A DNA stretch of 21,302 nt from a virus. Of this stretch, positions 21,126 to 21,302 are shown piece after piece (position 1 is the stretch's first letter; each line of letters opens with the position of its first letter). Both the position numbers and the translations under genes were made by a program. Location: positions 1 through 21,302 of the IMG/VR virus record IMGVR_UViG_3300029908_000169. One strand, written 5' to 3'. The notes below the pieces were generated by a model. The model saw only the letters and a list, made by a program, of their open reading frames with translations. It was not told where the DNA came from and did no database searches.

Positions 21126-21302
21126 CCATAAACCCTTTATTATCTTATATATATACTCTCTAAATATACAGTAATACAGATAATACGGTAATATATTAAC
21201 TCTACGAAGTGATATGCATTAACACCATTATTACTCAGCCTAAAACGTTCTCTCCGTAAGGTTTTACTCGACCCCATCCGTATCAGCTCCTGTATAATTT
21301 TG

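Larger units (their letters stand above)
20857..21302. other. Intergenic control region at right edge, no convincing gene
   Basis: This 446-base stretch turns strongly AT-rich from about 21060 to 21200. It contains the leader hairpin, the 17-bp direct repeat, the repeated ACCGTATA sites and the rightward promoter listed separately. Two very short minus-strand frames have weak ribosome sites: 21140-21277 (45 codons, starting MGSSKTLRRERF, GGAG upstream) and 20952-21053 (33 codons, starting MTKAAPPQIIPS, AAGGG upstream). Neither is convincing. The layout suggests a boundary between the leftward structural genes and a rightward block beyond the window. Confidence 0.6.

Noticed and set aside
21140-21277. 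A 45-codon minus-strand gene at the right edge
   Set aside because: It has a passable GGAG, but its second half is simple AT-rich sequence giving a Tyr/Ile-rich peptide, and it overlaps the AT-rich control region.
1-21302. CRISPR array or defence island
   Set aside because: No regularly spaced direct repeats with unique spacers and no Cas, restriction or toxin-antitoxin signatures were seen; the tandem repeats found are in-frame protein repeats.

Overview
The window is the packaging and head-assembly block of a tailed double-stranded DNA phage (Caudoviricetes), or of a prophage or metagenomic phage contig. Every gene I support lies on the minus strand and is read from right to left. The genes sit close together, many start codons overlap the preceding stop (ATGA or TGATG), and most have a clear GGAG-type ribosome binding site. 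Phage origin is shown by small and large terminase subunits, a DUF1073-type portal, a Mu F/SPP1 gp7-like head protein, a DUF2213-type protease with an acidic scaffold-like region, a cement-like protein and a DUF2184-type major capsid protein. This combination is common in phages of Gram-negative bacteria, and two small proteins with Sec-type signal peptides fit that, but the host cannot be fixed from the window.

Layout in transcription order. 21302-20857 is a control region with no convincing gene. It holds a good sigma70-like promoter pointing right (out of the window), repeated ACCGTATA sites, a 17-bp direct repeat and a leader hairpin. 20856-20435 holds a small Cys/His protein, a tRNA-Pro(UGG) with encoded CCA, and a likely terminator. 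20304-18327 holds the small and large terminase genes. 18330-17482 holds a GIY-YIG homing endonuclease gene followed by a displaced second copy of the large-terminase C-terminus. 17481-15957 holds four small genes of unknown function. 15929-15081 is the Mu F-like protein. 15039-13057 holds two proteins with signal peptides and two small unknown proteins. 13012-10046 is a portal fused to a zinc ribbon, duplicated modules and an inorganic-pyrophosphatase-like domain. 10046-7279 holds a zinc-ribbon protein, a 600-residue modular protein with a papain-like peptidase candidate at its N-terminus, and three small proteins. 7216-4289 is a 975-residue modular protein. 4276-705 holds the DUF2213 protein, the cement-like protein and the major capsid protein. 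577-1 is a second, incomplete GIY-YIG endonuclease gene.

The conserved genes fit a standard pathway: terminase cuts and pumps DNA through the portal into a procapsid made of major capsid protein, assembled on a scaffold, matured by the DUF2213 protease and stabilised by the cement protein. Three features go beyond that. (1) A homing endonuclease gene appears to have invaded the large-terminase gene, carrying a replacement C-terminus and pushing the old one downstream. (2) The portal, the 975-residue, the 600-residue and the DUF2213 proteins all carry a recurring Ala/Gly-Lys/Arg-Asp-Ala/Ser tag. In the first three it lies mostly at module boundaries, which suggests either proteolytic processing of virion polyproteins or a recombination linker. 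(3) The portal carries a C-terminal pyrophosphatase-like domain. These interpretations are inferences from sequence reading alone; no database search was possible.
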